The notes under the pieces were generated by a model that saw only the letters and a program-made list of their open reading frames with translations, was not told where the DNA came from and did no database searches. The position numbers and the translations under genes were made by a program. Shown here piece by piece: positions 16,674 to 24,475 of a stretch of DNA of 26,692 nucleotides. Every line of letters begins with the position of its first letter. Position 1 is the stretch's first letter. Source of the DNA: JAYWFX01 sp043778575 (GTDB taxonomy: Bacteria > Patescibacteriota > JACMRA01); NCBI GenBank assembly GCA_043778575.1, contig JAYWFX010000051.1, forward strand, positions 1 to 26,692. Direction: 5' to 3'.

Positions 16674-16693
16674 AGTAGATTTTTTTCATATTA

Positions 16694-17899
16694 ATGAACG
16701 TCAGTATAGGAGAAATCCGTCAAGACCTGCCTCAGCTAGCACTCAGAATACACGGGAAAAATCTGGTTTACCTAGATAATGCTGCCACCACTCCAAAACC
16801 TCAGCAGGTGATAGACTCACAGGTTGATTACTACACAAACTGGAATGCAAACGTCCACCGTTCGAGTTCTTGGCTAGGGGGTAAAGCCACCAATTTGTAC
16901 GAGGAGGCTCGAACCAAAATCCAGCATTTTATCAATGCTCAATTCAGTGATGAGGTTATTTTTACTAGCGGCTGCACTGAGTCTATCAACATAGTCGCTC
17001 ATGGTTTAAATATTTTTGAATCTGGAGGTGGTGTTTTGGTTACCGAGATGGAGCATCACTCAAATCTATTGCCGTGGAGGCGACTTGCTCGAGAAAAGTC
17101 TGTAAAAATAGACAGCATTCCCGTTTCATTAGATGGGCAGCTCGATCTTTCAGACTTAGATAAATTCCTAGAAAACACTAAACTCTTGGCTATCACACAT
17201 GTCTCAAATGTACTAGGGACGATTAACCCAATCAAAGAAATTATCAAACGAGCTCATGCAAAAGATGTTGTGGTTGTGGTCGATGGTACGCAGGCTGTTG
17301 GTCATTTTCGAGTCGACATGCAGGATTTGGATGCAGATTTCTATTGTTTTTCAGGTCACAAGATGTATGGCCCAACTGGAGTAGGGGTGCTCTATGGCAA
17401 AAAACATTTACTTGAGCGTTTAGACTGCTTCAAATTAGGAGGCGGCATGGTCAAATCAGTGAGTTTTGATTCTTTTGTACTAGAGGAATTGCCCTACAGA
17501 CTCGAGGCAGGCACACCAAATATAGCTGGGGTGATCGGTCTAGGTGCAGCAGTAGACTGGCTCACCAAGTGGTTATCTCATGAGGACATTATCCAAAACC
17601 AAGAGAAAATAATCAGCACACTCTCAAACCACAATCAAAACCACCATTCAAGTTATGAATTTGATCAGATTCCTACACTGTCACTCTCATACCCAAACAT
17701 TAGTCCCTTTGATCTAGCACAATATTTAGACCTACAGGGAATCTGCGTCAGATCAGGCAATCACTGCGCCCAGCCACTTCTCCAAAAACTAGGATATACA
17801 CATGGTACACTCAGATTATCAGCAGGGATTTTCAACACGGTGGAGGAGGTAGAGTTTGCCTTGGAGTGGGTGGAAAAAGGGGTGAGGTTACTAGGCTAG
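16694..17899 (+). CDS. sufS: Cysteine desulfurase, SufS type
   Basis: 401 residues. This PLP enzyme removes sulfur from cysteine as a persulfide for Fe-S clusters or tRNA thiolation. Seen: YLDNAATTPKP near the N-terminus, FTSGCTESINIVAHGL, TEMEHHSNLLPW, DGTQAVGH, the PLP lysine in SGHKMYGPTG (K223), RLEAGTPNIAGVIG and the catalytic cysteine in RSGNHCAQP (C358). The usual motif is RxGHHCAQP, so the first His is Asn here. No sufB, C, D, U or iscU gene is adjacent, so its sulfur acceptor is unknown. It may serve tRNA modification as much as Fe-S assembly. Its TAG stop lies in a CTAG shared with the converging gene. Confidence 0.95.
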   Translation: MNVSIGEIRQDLPQLALRIHGKNLVYLDNAATTPKPQQVIDSQVDYYTNWNANVHRSSSWLGGKATNLYEEARTKIQHFINAQFSDEVIFTSGCTESINIVAHGLNIFESGGGVLVTEMEHHSNLLPWRRLAREKSVKIDSIPVSLDGQLDLSDLDKFLENTKLLAITHVSNVLGTINPIKEIIKRAHAKDVVVVVDGTQAVGHFRVDMQDLDADFYCFSGHKMYGPTGVGVLYGKKHLLERLDCFKLGGGMVKSVSFDSFVLEELPYRLEAGTPNIAGVIGLGAAVDWLTKWLSHEDIIQNQEKIISTLSNHNQNHHSSYEFDQIPTLSLSYPNISPFDLAQYLDLQGICVRSGNHCAQPLLQKLGYTHGTLRLSAGIFNTVEEVEFALEWVEKGVRLLG

Positions 17900-20319
17900 A
17901 CAGCATCAACTGCTGTGATTTCCCCAGAATTAATTTTTGCTGTGAGTTGTTCAGCTGTGAAACTATTTATTCCTTTTTTTTCAGCCAACACCATTCCCAA
18001 AACATTCCCATTTTGTCTAAAATCAAATGATCTACTTACTCCGCCAATAGTTATGTTTACACTTTTCATTAGCTCACCTGCTTTAAATATCTTATCCATT
18101 TTATCATTCAAACGCATTTCTGAGGATGGCATGGCGAAAGCCGACTCTTTTGTGGCAGGTCGTAATTTATCTGTAGTTTTGCTCTCTGCCATATTTTTTG
18201 GTGAATCGGTACTCTCAGCTTGCTGAATGGTTGTAGGTGTATCTAGCTCACCTAATCCTGTCAGAAAACCTGTTGCTAGCATTTTTGCTACAGTGTCAGT
18301 AGGAAATTCACCACCTTGTCCATTTTGACTCACTAAGTTAAATGTATTTTCACCACTCTTAATCATTTGTATTTTGTTACCTTGTTTATCTCTTAGTTCT
18401 GTGGCAAAACCAACAGGTGTTTTCTTAAGAAGCTTATTAAATTGTTCAAATCTTGGGTCTGATTGTTGTTGTTCTATCGCTGACCCTAGGTTAGCTAATT
18501 TACCATTTTCTGTATCAGTAGGCTGAATCTCAGTAGTAGGTTTTTCAAACTTAGTTATAGCTAGGGGTTCAGTTGGTGGTTCTGGTTGTATGTCTGCATC
18601 AAATATACTTCTCTGTACTGGTAATGTCATGTCCGTACTAGGGGTAAAATCTCCAGACACAATTAATTTAATTAGACCATCACTATCCATATCACCTGAG
18701 TAACCTTCTGGGATCTGCCCGTTTTTCTTAAGCCCATCCTTATTTTGTAAAATGAAATTTCGATCACCATTGGGCTGTACATCAAGTATATATGTAAATG
18801 TTGCTATTTGACTTACTCCACCTTGGTCTGTATATTGTTTATTGAGTTGGATATTCTCTCCTGATTTTAAACTATTTAGCATTTTTTCAACCACATCACG
18901 TGGAAAGGCTTCGTATGACGATCGGTCAGATTTTAGCTCTGAAGGTTTAAGTTTATCGATGTGTCCTTTTTGAACGTCTTGTCGATTAGCAAAATCGGTT
19001 TTAGTCATTTCTGTTTTTTCACCCCCTGCGCCAGTTAGATATACCATGTCTCCATCTACACGCATTTCAAACGAATCAGCACCTATACCACCACCTCTTT
19101 CATGTGGAACATCAAGCCTGTAGAAACCATCTTCATTAATTTTATCTAAAATAACCTGCGTTTCAGGGCTTACACCCATAGTTTCTACATCCTGAGGTTC
19201 TTCTGTAGGTGCTTCAGCTGTTGATTCTGTTTTCTTCGAACGAAGCCCCAAATAGCCCAGTCCAAGTCCAGCTACTCCATATGCTAGTACACCTTTAACA
19301 GCTGTAGCTTGACCAGCCATAGTTGCGGCTGCTACCATACCACCCTTGGTTACACCGACAGCATTTAGATTAGTAAGTAGCAGGTTAGATGCTAGTCCGA
19401 ATTGAAATGGTCCGGCTGTTCCAGTTGCAGCTGCAAATGCAAATGGAGCTACGATTGTCGCTGCCGCTGCCAAAGCCGCAATTCCAAGTATGAGAGCTGA
19501 TTTTTGCTTGAAATCCATTGTATTCCACTTAGCTCTAGCTTTATCTTTTAACTTTCCAAATAGTCCTCTAGCTTCATTTTTGTTTTGAGCTACAGTAGTG
19601 TCTGGCAACACTTCTCCTTTTACACCACCATCTGGTTTAGGTATTAGCTGTGATTGTGCCTCACTTACTAGCGCCTGCATTTTGCTCATAAATTTTGGAT
19701 CGTCTAGGCTCGCATCTTTGCTTAAATCCATCAAAGCTTGTATTTGTTTTGTATCTGGAGTTACTGGGCTGTCTTGGCTTTCGGTGGGTGTTTCGTTTTG
19801 AATTGCATCAGCCTCTTTTTTCTGTGCTGAAACTACTGGTTCTTTATCGATGATTCTAGTTGCCCCATTCGAGATATTATCACCAATTCTTTTTATCTCG
19901 CCAGCATATTTTGACGCAAAATCAATTTGATCTACAGCAGTATTTTTTAGCTTCACATCTGGTGTCACTGTTTTTCCCTCAGGTTGAGTCGTAGTTACAT
20001 CCGCTGTGTTTGGTTGCGTTTTTGAATCAGGGGTGCGGGTTCTAAAAATTTGTGGGCGATTTCTAAAGATTCGAGATCTTTGCTCAGGCGTGAGTGTGAC
20101 GTTTTGAGTAGGGGAAGCAATTGCTACCGAATCACTACTACCTAATTTATTAGCTATGTTTTCTGCACCCGAGGAGGTTTTAGCTTTCTGCTTCATTAGT
20201 GTCGCAAACTCTTCAGTTATCCCTTTAGTTGTATTATCTGGCTGGTCGTCAAACGATAATTGCTCTACTTTTGACTTTGTTTGTGGTTGTTGTAGTTGAT
20301 CGGCTGGCATAATATTCAT
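17896..20319 (-). CDS. Unknown 807-residue protein with membrane segment and four degenerate C-terminal repeats
   Basis: Not recognised. Residues 1-265 are low-complexity, rich in Gln, Thr, Pro and Lys, with some helical stretches. A hydrophobic Ala/Gly-rich region (about 273-358, SALILGIAALAAAATIV to YGVAGLGLGYLGL) could form two or three membrane helices and is preceded by basic residues. The C-terminal half has four modules at about 388-450, 477-560, 626-690 and 740-804. Each begins with a short helix, continues with strand-like segments and closes with a helix ending in a Gly-containing turn (LIKLIVSGDFT, VAKMLATGFLT, LTAKINSGEIT; the first module is the weakest). It lies 27 bases after a 124-residue gene, so likely an operon. 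A TAAAAT sequence 4 bases before its ATG may also give a separate transcript. It shares a CTAG stop with sufS. Confidence 0.85.
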   Translation of the reverse strand: MNIMPADQLQQPQTKSKVEQLSFDDQPDNTTKGITEEFATLMKQKAKTSSGAENIANKLGSSDSVAIASPTQNVTLTPEQRSRIFRNRPQIFRTRTPDSKTQPNTADVTTTQPEGKTVTPDVKLKNTAVDQIDFASKYAGEIKRIGDNISNGATRIIDKEPVVSAQKKEADAIQNETPTESQDSPVTPDTKQIQALMDLSKDASLDDPKFMSKMQALVSEAQSQLIPKPDGGVKGEVLPDTTVAQNKNEARGLFGKLKDKARAKWNTMDFKQKSALILGIAALAAAATIVAPFAFAAATGTAGPFQFGLASNLLLTNLNAVGVTKGGMVAAATMAGQATAVKGVLAYGVAGLGLGYLGLRSKKTESTAEAPTEEPQDVETMGVSPETQVILDKINEDGFYRLDVPHERGGGIGADSFEMRVDGDMVYLTGAGGEKTEMTKTDFANRQDVQKGHIDKLKPSELKSDRSSYEAFPRDVVEKMLNSLKSGENIQLNKQYTDQGGVSQIATFTYILDVQPNGDRNFILQNKDGLKKNGQIPEGYSGDMDSDGLIKLIVSGDFTPSTDMTLPVQRSIFDADIQPEPPTEPLAITKFEKPTTEIQPTDTENGKLANLGSAIEQQQSDPRFEQFNKLLKKTPVGFATELRDKQGNKIQMIKSGENTFNLVSQNGQGGEFPTDTVAKMLATGFLTGLGELDTPTTIQQAESTDSPKNMAESKTTDKLRPATKESAFAMPSSEMRLNDKMDKIFKAGELMKSVNITIGGVSRSFDFRQNGNVLGMVLAEKKGINSFTAEQLTAKINSGEITAVDAV

Positions 20320-20346
20320 TTTTATTTTAGATAGATTTGTTTTGTA

Positions 20347-20721
20347 TTAGGCTGGCTGTAATGAGGTAATGAAATCACTATATGCTTCATCGAATTCTAC
20401 ATCTAAACCCTTAAATTTTGAAAATATTGCTCCATCACTGAAGTTGAGTGAGGCTTTTAATCGGATTGAACTTTTGGCTCCAAATTTAACTTTTACATAT
20501 TCGATGATATGATCTGTATACAGTTTTACGCAGTCAGTCAGGATTTCTTCTCGTTTATCCTCGGGAATCAAGTGGATAGGATAACCAGTTATTGACATGA
20601 CGAGAGTATCCAAAAAAATATATTGTTCAGCCTCATCTTGGGTGTATTTTTGCTCTTGTAGATCATCAGGCTTGTTTCCAGTCTTTGTTTGGATTGTTAT
20701 TTTTGGGTTTGTTTGTGCCAT
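20347..20721 (-). CDS. Conserved-looking small protein, unknown function
   Basis: 124 residues, not recognised. It is soluble: a polar N-terminus (1-30) precedes a helical segment (about 30-45, EAEQYIFLDTLVMSITGY). Then comes PIHLIPEDKREEILTDCVKLYTDHIIEYVK, a likely pair of helices, and a C-terminal part with strand-like RLKASLNFSD. One cysteine. It precedes the 807-residue gene by 27 bases on the same strand, so the two probably work together. Upstream lie TTGCAG and CATAAT at 17-base spacing on the minus strand, overlapping the region that must also serve uvrB. Function cannot be stated. Confidence 0.75.
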   Translation of the reverse strand: MAQTNPKITIQTKTGNKPDDLQEQKYTQDEAEQYIFLDTLVMSITGYPIHLIPEDKREEILTDCVKLYTDHIIEYVKVKFGAKSSIRLKASLNFSDGAIFSKFKGLDVEFDEAYSDFITSLQPA

Positions 20722-20732
20722 ATTGTTTGTAT

Positions 20733-20759
20733 TTGATTCAGCTGATTATGCTGTATAAA
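20733..20759. promoter_or_regulatory. Divergent promoter region between the 124-residue gene and uvrB
   Basis: On plus, TTGATT (20733-20738) and TATAAA (20754-20759) have a short 15-base spacer and lead to uvrB at 20784. On minus, a CATAAT -10 overlaps the same bases. Overlapping promoters would compete. Both assignments are tentative. Confidence 0.35.
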
Positions 20760-20783
20760 AATCTTTTCTGCAAATGAGTTGAC

Positions 20784-23045
20784 ATGAGCTTTGTTTGTTG
20801 TGAAGCTATTGTGATGAATCCCTCCTCTGCACAGCCTAAAAAGAAACCCAAAGATACGTGTTTTGAGTTGGTTTCGCCGTATTCTCCTGCTGGGGATCAG
20901 GCTAGTGTGATTGATCAGATTACAGAAAGTCTGGCTGGTGGCAATCGTGAACAGACGATCTTGGGTGTCACTGGATCGGGGAAAACCTACATGATGGCAT
21001 CCATCGTCAACAACCTGCAAAAACCTACACTAGTTATCGCTCACAACAAAACTCTAGCAGCACAACTGGCTGAGGAATTTAAAAAGTTTTTCCCAAACAA
21101 TGCCGTTCATTATTTTGTCAGTTATTATGACTACTATCAACCTGAGAGCTATATTCCCCGCTCAGACACGTACATAGAAAAACAAACTCAGATCAACGAA
21201 GAAATCGAAAGACTCCGAAACGCTACGACTCAGGCACTTTTGACTCGTAAAGACGTGCTCATTGTGGCATCAGTATCGTGTATTTATGGTCTTGGGAATC
21301 CTGAGGATTTTTTGGCACTCAAAATCGAGCTCGAGGTCGGCGACCAGTACAATCTCACCAAACTCCTCAGGCGACTCATTGATATGCAGTTTACCCGTAC
21401 AAATATGGATCTCAAACGGGGTCAGTTTAGGCTTCGGGGTGATGTGTTGGAGGTTCTCCCAAGCTCAGAGGAAAATGGCTATAGATTATCATTTTTTGGA
21501 GACGAATTGGAGCAGATTGAGAGGTTTCACTTGGTTGATGGCAAGACCCTAGAAAAATATCAGAGCTATACCATTTTCCCAGCCAAACAATACGTCACAA
21601 CTCAGGAAAAAATTAAACTCGGAATCACCGACATCGAGTCAGATTTGCAAAAACAAGTCGAATATTTTGAATCAAACGGCAAACTCCTTCAGGCTCAACG
21701 GATCAAAGATCGCACCCAAAATGATGTGGAAATGCTCGAAACCCTAGGCTATGTAAACGGAATAGAAAACTATTCATTGTATTTTGACGGTCGTACAAAT
21801 GGTGAACCACCCGCCACACTTCTCGATTATTTCCCACATGATTCACTAGTTTTTATCGACGAGAGTCATATCACACTATCACAAATTGGGGCTATGTATT
21901 CAGGTGATCGTAGTCGAAAAGAAACCCTCATCGAGTATGGGTTTAGATTGCCCTCAGCACTAAATAATCGACCACTCAGACTCCCAGAGTTTTATGACAA
22001 AATGAAGCAACTGATCTATGTGTCGGCTACTCCCGCAGATTTTGAGCTTGGAATCACTAGCAAAGTGGGGAAGACCGAAAAAGCAATTGTACTGCCGAGA
22101 AAAGAAGATGCTAAAGTCCCTGTAGCTAGGGCTATTATTCGCCCGACAGGTTTGGTGGATCCTCTGATTATTTTGCATCCGATAGGTGACCAAGTCGATG
22201 ATGTCATGGCGAGAGTACGGGACAAAGTCGCCAAGGGTCAGCGAGTACTGATAACCACACTAACAAAAAAGTTTGCAGAGGAACTAGACATTTATTTTAA
22301 GCAGCTGAACATCAAATCAGCATATATTCATAGTGATGTGGATACGATTGATAGGATAGAGATTCTCAGCGATCTCAGACGTGGAAAATACGATGTGCTC
22401 ATTGGGATTAATCTCCTGCGGGAGGGTTTGGATTTGCCTGAGGTTTCCCTAGTTGCTATTTTTGATGCAGACAAAGAGGGATTTTTGCGGTCAAAGACTA
22501 GTCTGGTTCAGATTATTGGGCGTGCAGCTCGACATAGCGAAGGTGAGGTGGTGATGTACGCAGATTCAATTACAGATTCGATGAGATACGCTATGGACGA
22601 GACTGAGCACCGCCGTGATCTACAGGTCGCCTATAATATCTGCAATGGAATCACTGCTACGACTACTCACCGCGAACTCAAATCCCTAGTTGATGATCTA
22701 CGAGAGGAGGTTGAAGCAAATGAAAACTTTGGGAAAGCTGGTGTGGTGTATTCTGCTGAGGGGTGGAAACAGGCTGGTACATTTGATGTCGATATAGAGA
22801 GTAGATTTGGTACAGGAAAACGTCGTAGTAAATCAGAAAAAACAGGGAAGATTGCTAAAAATGATAACTCTACAAAGAGGGGAAAGCAAGTGTATTCTAC
22901 TTTTGATGAACAAAAACTAACCTATATAAAAGAGTTGGTTGAAAAAGACTTAAGTACCGCTGAGCTGACAGAGAGGTTACAAATAGCTGTGGATTCACTC
23001 AATTTCGAAATGGCAGCCGCAATTCGTGATTTGCTTCAGAAATAG
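20784..23045 (+). CDS. uvrB: Excinuclease ABC subunit UvrB
   Basis: 753 residues, about 80 longer than E. coli UvrB. It verifies DNA damage with UvrA and recruits UvrC in nucleotide excision repair. Seen: Walker A in GVTGSGKTYM (61-70), the beta-hairpin region YYDYYQPESYIPRSDTYIEK, DEVD-like FIDESHITLSQIGAMYSGDRSRK, YVSATPADFE, TLTKKFAEEL, GINLLREGLDLPEV and QIIGRAAR. A UVR motif closes the protein (ELTERLQIAVDSLNFEMAAAIRDLLQK region) for UvrC contact. The extra length is mostly a Lys/Ser-rich linker before the UVR motif. The start may be ATG 20784 or ATG 20814 (MNPSSAQPKK); the second removes an odd Cys-rich N-terminus. It converges with the next gene with a 19-base gap and no obvious terminator. 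uvrA and uvrC are not nearby. Confidence 0.96.
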   Translation: MSFVCCEAIVMNPSSAQPKKKPKDTCFELVSPYSPAGDQASVIDQITESLAGGNREQTILGVTGSGKTYMMASIVNNLQKPTLVIAHNKTLAAQLAEEFKKFFPNNAVHYFVSYYDYYQPESYIPRSDTYIEKQTQINEEIERLRNATTQALLTRKDVLIVASVSCIYGLGNPEDFLALKIELEVGDQYNLTKLLRRLIDMQFTRTNMDLKRGQFRLRGDVLEVLPSSEENGYRLSFFGDELEQIERFHLVDGKTLEKYQSYTIFPAKQYVTTQEKIKLGITDIESDLQKQVEYFESNGKLLQAQRIKDRTQNDVEMLETLGYVNGIENYSLYFDGRTNGEPPATLLDYFPHDSLVFIDESHITLSQIGAMYSGDRSRKETLIEYGFRLPSALNNRPLRLPEFYDKMKQLIYVSATPADFELGITSKVGKTEKAIVLPRKEDAKVPVARAIIRPTGLVDPLIILHPIGDQVDDVMARVRDKVAKGQRVLITTLTKKFAEELDIYFKQLNIKSAYIHSDVDTIDRIEILSDLRRGKYDVLIGINLLREGLDLPEVSLVAIFDADKEGFLRSKTSLVQIIGRAARHSEGEVVMYADSITDSMRYAMDETEHRRDLQVAYNICNGITATTTHRELKSLVDDLREEVEANENFGKAGVVYSAEGWKQAGTFDVDIESRFGTGKRRSKSEKTGKIAKNDNSTKRGKQVYSTFDEQKLTYIKELVEKDLSTAELTERLQIAVDSLNFEMAAAIRDLLQK

Positions 23046-23064
23046 ATCGAACATGAACAGAATA

Positions 23065-24255
23065 CTATTTATCGGTTCGAATCAGAAAAAAGGCTAGTTG
23101 ATCAATTTTCTCATCTGGATATTTTTGAATGGTAGTCTGAAACACTCGTATAGCCTCTGTTTCCTGTTGTTTTCCGTTGGCAAATAAAATAACTAGATAG
23201 GGGTTTTCTTTGGTAAATCGATCGTTTCCCCAGCCGTGTTCTCCAGTAGCTATTGAAAGAGTAATTGATATGTTTCGTACTGCATCGTTGATAATTTCTT
23301 CAACCTCTTCAGCAGTAGTTTGATCTACTTTGAAATCGCTATAAATAAACGTGTCAAAAAAGTTTAATCCAGTAACTTTGTCGAATTTGTGTGCGAGTAC
23401 ACGACTATCTAGGCATCCAAGCGTCCCTACCGCGTTGTGCATTTCCATAGGGCCGATTTTACACATTTGCCTATCCCCGATGAAACCTACTGTAGTTTCG
23501 AGGTGGTATCGTTGTTCTTTTGCTACTTCAGATATAGCACGAGCGGTTTTTAAAGCGCATTGTTTGGCTACTTGCATTATGTTACCACTACACAGACTGT
23601 TATATTTTTTCATTCTTAGACTCACAGCCCCACATCCTTCATGATATGTCACAGTAAATTTGAAAATATTTCTGGTTTTGCACCATTCTACAATTTTTTG
23701 AGCGAGAAGCACCAGTCTTTCATCTTCCAAGTTTGTCAGTTCGTCTCTTGTTAGTATCGTGTTCTCAAGTTTATTGCACTCGCAGTTCAGTGCCCCACTT
23801 CCCGGTATATCCAGCACATATCGAGGGATAGATGGGTCAGATATAGTACCGAGTAAATCTCCGTTTATGTTCATCTCGTCTATAAATTCACCACTCTGTG
23901 TGCGTTCATCTACACACGCCATCATAGCTATTCTAGCGGTGGTAGGAACTAAAATCTGATTAGCAATGTCATTGATTCCTAAGTTATGACCAAAGTTTGA
24001 GAGGTTTAGTGTGTGAATCTGGGCGTTTGAGTTCAGCGCTGTGTTTTGTACGTCTATTTCTGATGCTGTCGCATTGAGAGTTTCGAACAACTTGGCGAGT
24101 GGTTTTTTATATTTTCTCCATTGACTCGTTTTTAGATCTGTTGTTTCTACTGGGATTTCGCGTATCCACATCTTTTGGAGTAAATCCTGCAACAAAAAAT
24201 TGGATTTTTTCGAGACCACAGTTTTTGTGTCAGCTCGTACTGTTATATCGTGCAT
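23065..24255 (-). CDS. Putative zinc protein with beta-carbonic-anhydrase-like motifs
   Basis: 396 residues, family not certain. Beta-type carbonic anhydrases bind zinc through CxDxR and a later HxxC. Here MACVDERTQ supplies C114, D116 and R118, DIPGSGAL (149-156) lies where the family has its RNAGG-like loop, and TYHEGCGAV supplies H205 and C208. The gap between the two sites is longer than in ordinary beta enzymes. The related LCIB-type enzymes are another possible match. A second CxDxR occurs in LGCLDSRVL (C281, D283, R285), followed by GEHGWGN (H340) where a cysteine would be expected. The N-terminal 100 residues are polar and unassigned. No signal peptide, so cytoplasmic. CO2 hydration is inferred from motifs alone. 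Direct 9-base repeats lie just upstream of its start. Confidence 0.55.
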   Translation of the reverse strand: MHDITVRADTKTVVSKKSNFLLQDLLQKMWIREIPVETTDLKTSQWRKYKKPLAKLFETLNATASEIDVQNTALNSNAQIHTLNLSNFGHNLGINDIANQILVPTTARIAMMACVDERTQSGEFIDEMNINGDLLGTISDPSIPRYVLDIPGSGALNCECNKLENTILTRDELTNLEDERLVLLAQKIVEWCKTRNIFKFTVTYHEGCGAVSLRMKKYNSLCSGNIMQVAKQCALKTARAISEVAKEQRYHLETTVGFIGDRQMCKIGPMEMHNAVGTLGCLDSRVLAHKFDKVTGLNFFDTFIYSDFKVDQTTAEEVEEIINDAVRNISITLSIATGEHGWGNDRFTKENPYLVILFANGKQQETEAIRVFQTTIQKYPDEKIDQLAFFLIRTDK

Positions 24256-24263
24256 CGGAATAT

Positions 24264-24287
24264 GATTTAGGGTGGAAAGATTTAGGG
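24264..24287. repeat. Two direct GATTTAGGG repeats upstream of the carbonic-anhydrase-like gene
   Basis: GATTTAGGG at 24264-24272 and 24279-24287 are identical, with a 15-base period. They sit 9-32 bases upstream of the minus-strand ATG (24255), within the expected promoter. Could be an operator or chance. The rest of the 24256-24475 intergenic region shows no gene or terminator. Confidence 0.4.
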
Positions 24288-24429
24288 CGAAAAATTGTAT
24301 CTGAAATAAAGTTATTTTTATGTTTGTTTTAATACTACAAAAAAAGCAGATTCCTCAAAAAAGAGATGCATTTCCCAAAAACTTTTATCTAAAAGCAAAA
24401 GAATTGTGGATATTTGTCAATTACCTTTG

Positions 24430-24459
24430 TTGACACGAGCAATCTTAGCATACTTTAAT
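24430..24459 (+). promoter_or_regulatory. Candidate promoter of the WecG-family gene
   Basis: A perfect TTGACA (24430-24435), an 18-base spacer and TTTAAT (24454-24459). A TTG at 24464 and the ATG at 24476 follow closely. No Shine-Dalgarno sequence. Confidence 0.45.
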
Positions 24460-24475
24460 CGACTTGAAAAGTAAT

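Noticed and set aside
16658..16692. Promoter for sufS from TTGACA at 16658 to CATATT at 16687
   Set aside because: The 23-base spacing is too long; the sufS promoter remains unassigned.
20697..21020. Minus-strand reading frame over the start of uvrB
   Set aside because: It overlaps a secure gene start, shows no domain and is best explained as a shadow frame.
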